Shown one piece after another: positions 51,812-54,968 of a stretch of DNA of 54,968 nucleotides (its first letter is position 1; each line of letters starts with the position of its first letter). Source of the stretch: Catenulisporales bacterium (GTDB lineage Bacteria; Actinomycetota; Actinomycetes; Streptomycetales; Catenulisporaceae); contig JAEKKI010000131.1 of the NCBI GenBank assembly GCA_019510485.1, positions 1 through 54,968 of the forward strand. The letters run 5' to 3'. Below the pieces are notes generated by a model, which saw only the letters and a list, made by a program, of their open reading frames with translations, was not told the DNA's origin and did not search any database. A program made the position numbers and the translations under genes.

Positions 51812-52401
51812 GGTCCTTCAAGGTCCTTCAAGGATTCGTAAGGCCGATTCGGTGGGTCCACGCCTGGAACGAGCCGGGATGACGAAGGTGACGCCGGCTG
51901 CGCGCGGGCTAGCCCGATCAGGGGAATGCGCCGCAGGCTGGACGTTCGCTCAGGAGCAGAGCCGTTCTTCAGGACTCGTACCTGAGCTCGGTGATCGTGC
52001 CGCGGCTGGATTCCGGGTCGGGCTCTCGACGCGGCGTGTGCCGCCGGATCGGCGGTCCCGGCCTACCGGCCGTCCCGGCGGTCCAGCCGAATACAGAAAA
52101 AGCGTTGACTACCCGAGAACCTGGATTTCCTGCGGACAATACATTTATTTAGAGGAACTGATACCCGCAGGGTAAACCCTCTGGACAGGCCGTACCCGCC
52201 GGAATATGTTGAATCAGGGTTCTTCGATACCCGCGAAGCCCCAGAGGGGCGGGAAAACGCAATCATCGGCTGCGATGTCGTCTTGCCACTATGCGGTTTG
52301 GGGAGTTCCTTTCCGCTGGACAGCAGTTCATCAAAGACCGTCGCCGGGGGCGCCTTTCTCGGCCGCATCCGCGAAACACCAGACGGAAAGGAGAGGTCAT
52401 C
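51812..52401. other. 590-base intergenic region with an AT-rich centre
   Basis: No gene is seen here. The left edge carries a 10-base direct repeat (GGTCCTTCAA twice at 51812-51831) that is the duplicated ribosome-binding region of the GT2 gene. The part at about 52090-52240 is much poorer in GC than its surroundings and contains TTGACT at 52105-52110, probably promoter sequence for the protease gene, but I could not fix a -10. GATACCCGC occurs twice within it. The right edge contains the GGAAAGGAGAGG ribosome-binding site of the protease gene. Confidence 0.45.
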
Positions 52402-53397
52402 ATGCCATTGGCAGCAGCTGACCTCGCAACACTCGGGGACACGCCGATCACGATCCTGTCGGCGTTCTATCCGAATATCTACCTCCGCATGGACGGCACG
52501 GGGGTGACCGCCGGCATGGGCTCCGGAGGGGGGAGGGTCAACTGCGAATACGGCGTCGACGCCATGGCGAAGTTCAGGGTCCGCGCGCAGGCGAACGGTT
52601 CGTATGCCTTCGAGTCGGTGGCCGTCCCGAACGTGTTCCTGCGCATGGACGGCACCGGGGTGCCCGCCACCGGGGCCGGAGGGGGGACCGTCAACTGCCA
52701 GTACGGCCTGGGCCCGTTGGCGACGTACAACGCCCGTGCCCAGGCCAACGGTTCGTTCTCGTTCGAGTCGGTGGCCTTCCCGGGCATTTTCCTGCGCCTG
52801 GTCACCGGCAGCGGGGTGACCACCGCGACGGGCCCGGGCGGAACGGTGAACTGCCAGGTCAACGCCAACGGCGGGGCCAACGAGACATTCGTCCTCGGCA
52901 TGGGCGACCAGAACATCGCCTTCGTCATGCAGCACCAGGAGCAAACCAACTGGTGCTGGGACGCGGCCACGGTCAGCGTCGCGAAGTACTACGAACCGGC
53001 CAGCACGTGGACCCAGTGCGGACTCGCCAACATCACATTCACCAGGAACGATTGCTGCGTCGTCGCGGGCCAGGCGTCGCCCTGCAACTGGGGACAGTGG
53101 CCGGACGGCCCGCTACGGACGGTCAAGCACCTGAACCAGATCGTCAACAACGCCCTGACCCCGGTGCAACTCGGCGCCCAGATCGCGAAGTCCGCGCCGG
53201 TCCTGTGCAACATCGCCTGGCCCGGCGGCGGAGGACATATCGTGGGGCTGCGCGGGCGCTCGCTGGTCAACGGGGTCGAGCACGTCAGCGTGGGCGACCC
53301 GTGGACGGGAGACGCCGACTGGACCTACAGCGCCTTCCAGAACAACTACGCGAACGCCGGCGGAATCTGGAACGTGTCGTACGAGACCCAGCCCTGA
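52402..53397 (+). CDS. Trefoil-like repeats joined to papain-like cysteine peptidase
   Basis: The 331-residue protein has three repeats of about 50 residues (about 14-60, 64-110 and 114-165), each with a P-x-I/V-F/Y-LRMDGTGV-type strand, G-G-x-V-N-C and F-x-V-RAQANGSY/F, the layout of a beta-trefoil. The rest is a papain-like peptidase with Cys185 in EQTNWCWDAATVS, His279 in GGGGHIVGLRG and Asp299 in VGDPW, as in the C39_2/C70 (AvrRpt2-like) group. No signal peptide is present. A strong ribosome-binding site supports the ATG at 52402. A small gene follows after 10 bases. Confidence 0.78.
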   Translation: MPLAAADLATLGDTPITILSAFYPNIYLRMDGTGVTAGMGSGGGRVNCEYGVDAMAKFRVRAQANGSYAFESVAVPNVFLRMDGTGVPATGAGGGTVNCQYGLGPLATYNARAQANGSFSFESVAFPGIFLRLVTGSGVTTATGPGGTVNCQVNANGGANETFVLGMGDQNIAFVMQHQEQTNWCWDAATVSVAKYYEPASTWTQCGLANITFTRNDCCVVAGQASPCNWGQWPDGPLRTVKHLNQIVNNALTPVQLGAQIAKSAPVLCNIAWPGGGGHIVGLRGRSLVNGVEHVSVGDPWTGDADWTYSAFQNNYANAGGIWNVSYETQP

Positions 53398-53407
53398 GGA
53401 GATCGTC

Positions 53408-53974
53408 ATGCCCCTGCACCTGCCCGACGCCCCGTCCGACACGCCCGACCGCGTCATGTCGAAGCTCCACGCGTTCGCCGACGCCGGCAAGTTCACCACC
53501 AAGGCGCTGCGCGGCGCCCGAAAGGACCACCTCGCCCTATCCGCCCCCCACCAGGTCTTCACGATGGGACTCGACGACATCACCTCCGGCGCCGGCCTCG
53601 ACCGAGCGCGCCCGGTGGGCTGGCGCTTCCTCATCGAGGAAGACGGCAAACTGATCGCCAGCGCCGAGACCACCCCGGCCCCCGACGGAACCCACGAGGT
53701 GTCCCACTTCAACGAGGGACCGTTCGAGGCCGCCACCGACAACGCCATGAAGGCCGTACGCAAGCTCCCCCAACTCCAGGCAGTCGACTACGAGCTCCGC
53801 CTGCTCCGCATCCCCGCCCTGTACATGATGGCGCTGTGGCTGCACGCACCGGCGACCGACCTGCTGGTCCCCCTGTCCCCCTCACCCATCGGGAAGGAGG
53901 GCAAGCCCATCCCGGCAGCGGAATTCCTCGCCGACTTGTCCGCACTCCCCGGCCAGGCGGCCCCTGGGGCCTGA
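53408..53974 (+). CDS. Protein of unknown function paired with the cysteine peptidase
   Basis: The 188-residue soluble protein lies 10 bases behind the peptidase gene with a GAGGAG ribosome-binding site, so the two are co-translated. It has a mixed alpha/beta look (GWRFLIEEDGKLIASAETT, FEAATDNAMKAVRKLP, YELRLLRIPALYMMALWLH) and no signal peptide, membrane segment or motif that I recognise. A partner, inhibitor or immunity role is possible by position only. Confidence 0.6.
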   Translation: MPLHLPDAPSDTPDRVMSKLHAFADAGKFTTKALRGARKDHLALSAPHQVFTMGLDDITSGAGLDRARPVGWRFLIEEDGKLIASAETTPAPDGTHEVSHFNEGPFEAATDNAMKAVRKLPQLQAVDYELRLLRIPALYMMALWLHAPATDLLVPLSPSPIGKEGKPIPAAEFLADLSALPGQAAPGA

Positions 53975-54016
53975 CGCCTCGTCCCGCCACAGCCGACGAA
54001 GCGAACTCCGTCCTGA

Positions 54017-54036
54017 ACCCGCCGACGGCGGCGGGT
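54017..54036. terminator. Hairpin between the peptidase operon and dnaB
   Basis: ACCCGCCG (54017-54024) and CGGCGGGT (54029-54036) pair perfectly around a 4-base loop. It lies between two convergent genes, 42 bases past the first stop and 20 before the dnaB stop. Confidence 0.5.
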
Positions 54037-54056
54037 CCGGGGCGGATGTCGTCCGC

Positions 54057-54968
54057 TCAACTCTGCGCCATATCCACAAACCGCGAGTAATGCCCCTGGA
54101 AAGCCACCGTGATGTTCGCCGTAGGACCGTTGCGGTGCTTGGCCACAATCAGATCCGCCTCGCCCGCGCGAGGTGACTCACGCTCGTAGGCATCCTCGCG
54201 ATGCAGCAGGATGATGACGTCGGCGTCCTGTTCGAGCGAACCTGATTCGCGGAGGTCGCTCATCATCGGCCGCTTGTCGGTCCGCTGCTCCGGCCCGCGG
54301 TTCAGCTGGCTGATGGCGATCACCGGGACTTCGAGTTCCTTGGCCAGAAGCTTCAGCGATCGGCTGATTTCCGACACTTCCTGCTGGCGGCTGTCAGGCC
54401 GCTTCGAATTAGTACTACTGTGCTGCATCAGCTGCATATAGTCGATGATCACCAGCTGGAGATCGTGCCGCTGCTTCAGCCGCCGGGCCTTGGCCCGAAT
54501 CTCCATCATCGACATGTTCGGCGAATCGTCGATGAACAACGGGGCCTCCGACACCGGCCCCATGCGCCGAGCCAGCCGCGCCCAGTCCTCATCCGTCATC
54601 GTGCCGCTGCGCATGTGGTGCAGCGCGACTCGGGCCTCGGCGGACAGCAGGCGCATGATGATCTCGTTGCGGCCCATCTCCAGGGAGAAGATGACGCTGG
54701 TGAGGCCGTTCTTGATGGAGCAGCTGCGGGCCAGGTCCAGGCCGAGGGTCGAGTTGTGGGTCGGGATCCAGGAGCGGCCGGCGAGGTAGAGGTGGTCGCT
54801 GTTGTCCACCTCGACGCAGCGCACCGGGACCGTGGCGATAGGGCGGACGCCGGTGATGTACCGGCGGGCCGTCGTCGGGTGATCGCGCGTCGTCTGCCGC
54901 GCCAGCTTGCGGGTGAGCCGGAAGACCGGGTCGGCCGGCGTGAAGGTGACGGTATACGCCGTCGAACC
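54057..54968 (-). CDS. dnaB: Replicative DNA helicase DnaB, C-terminal part with intein
   Basis: The gene runs off the right edge; 303 codons are visible. The mature helicase part (231 residues) contains STLGLDLARS (second half of Walker A), EARVALHHMRSGTM, LVIIDYMQLMQ (Walker B), VIAISQLNRGPEQR and LIVAKHRNGPT, the DnaB RecA-like motor that unwinds DNA at the fork. Directly before STLGLD lies the end of an intein with the splice residues HN and Ser+1. The N-terminal domain and the first half of the P-loop are outside the window. Confidence 0.95.
   Translation of the reverse strand, partial: GSTAYTVTFTPADPVFRLTRKLARQTTRDHPTTARRYITGVRPIATVPVRCVEVDNSDHLYLAGRSWIPTHNSTLGLDLARSCSIKNGLTSVIFSLEMGRNEIIMRLLSAEARVALHHMRSGTMTDEDWARLARRMGPVSEAPLFIDDSPNMSMMEIRAKARRLKQRHDLQLVIIDYMQLMQHSSTNSKRPDSRQQEVSEISRSLKLLAKELEVPVIAISQLNRGPEQRTDKRPMMSDLRESGSLEQDADVIILLHREDAYERESPRAGEADLIVAKHRNGPTANITVAFQGHYSRFVDMAQS
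54753..54968 (-). other. C-terminal part of an intein in DnaB
   Basis: The last 72 intein codons are visible. The segment VRCVEVDNSDHLYLAGRSW followed by IPTHN is the C-terminal splicing block (block F with D/E-x-x-x-x-x-L-Y-L-A-G, then block G with the penultimate His and final Asn), and the next extein residue is Ser. The insertion point is in the Walker A motif, between the Lys and the Ser of GKS. Whether a homing endonuclease is present cannot be seen. Confidence 0.9.

Noticed and set aside
51842..52401. Possible riboswitch (for example a cyclic-di-AMP type) upstream of the cysteine peptidase
   Set aside because: The region is AT-rich and has small repeats, but none of the conserved core sequences of that class could be found.

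Overview
The window is high-GC actinobacterial DNA. Coding bias, GTG/TTG starts and TANNNT -10 boxes sitting directly in front of start codons all fit. The order purC-purS-purQ-purL, purF-purM-DUF3073-valine dehydrogenase-hypothetical-bldC is the one known from Streptomyces and its relatives. The extra secreted and lectin genes would suit a filamentous soil actinomycete, for example one of the Catenulisporales, but the genus is an inference.

Region 1 (1-21.3 kb) is mostly core metabolism. It carries eight de novo purine genes: purD, purB, purC, purS-purQ-purL (coupled), purF and purM. Between them lie a SigE-family sigma factor with a membrane partner, a GT87 mannosyltransferase, a WXG100-like/NlpC-P60 pair and a DinB/maleylpyruvate-isomerase-type protein. 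It ends with DUF3073, valine dehydrogenase, a conserved hypothetical and the developmental regulator BldC. Region 2 (21.3-32 kb) holds cydAB facing a BlaI/M56-peptidase pair across a short operator region, then an M18 aminopeptidase, a LysR regulator, a zinc-ribbon/peptidoglycan-binding membrane protein, a TfoX-C protein, a JAMM (M67) peptidase, a TPR protein and an F420-type LLM oxidoreductase. Three gene remnants lie between these genes: a GH18-like tail, a truncated membrane-protein gene and an MFS tail.

Region 3 (32-36.5 kb) contains a Ro60/TROVE protein (rsr). Directly upstream of it is a structured non-coding element that I read as a bacterial Y RNA of the YrlA type: paired ends enclosing a tRNA-like T-loop. 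A DUF2568-like membrane protein and a DHA2 drug exporter follow; the exporter is divergent from a MarR regulator, with two near-identical perfect palindromes between them.

Region 4 (36.4-54 kb) is accessory. It has a DUF6882 protein, lipoprotein-like and secreted proteins linked by duplicated 3'-end repeats, and a sigma factor overlapping a membrane protein whose outer domain is an L,D-transpeptidase fold without its catalytic Cys and His. Next come a large secreted protein with Ig-like repeats, three tachylectin-type propeller proteins (one frameshifted by a deletion, one fused to a dimethylformamidase-like domain) and two related small secreted proteins. A GT2/Gfo-Idh sugar pair and a trefoil-papain-like cysteine protease with a partner gene close the region. 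The window ends inside a replicative helicase gene (dnaB) interrupted by an intein.

The most unusual points are the Y RNA next to rsr, the degenerate L,D-transpeptidase as a probable sigma-factor partner, and the tachylectin island with its visible deletion and duplications. No canonical tRNA, rRNA, transposase or CRISPR array was seen.
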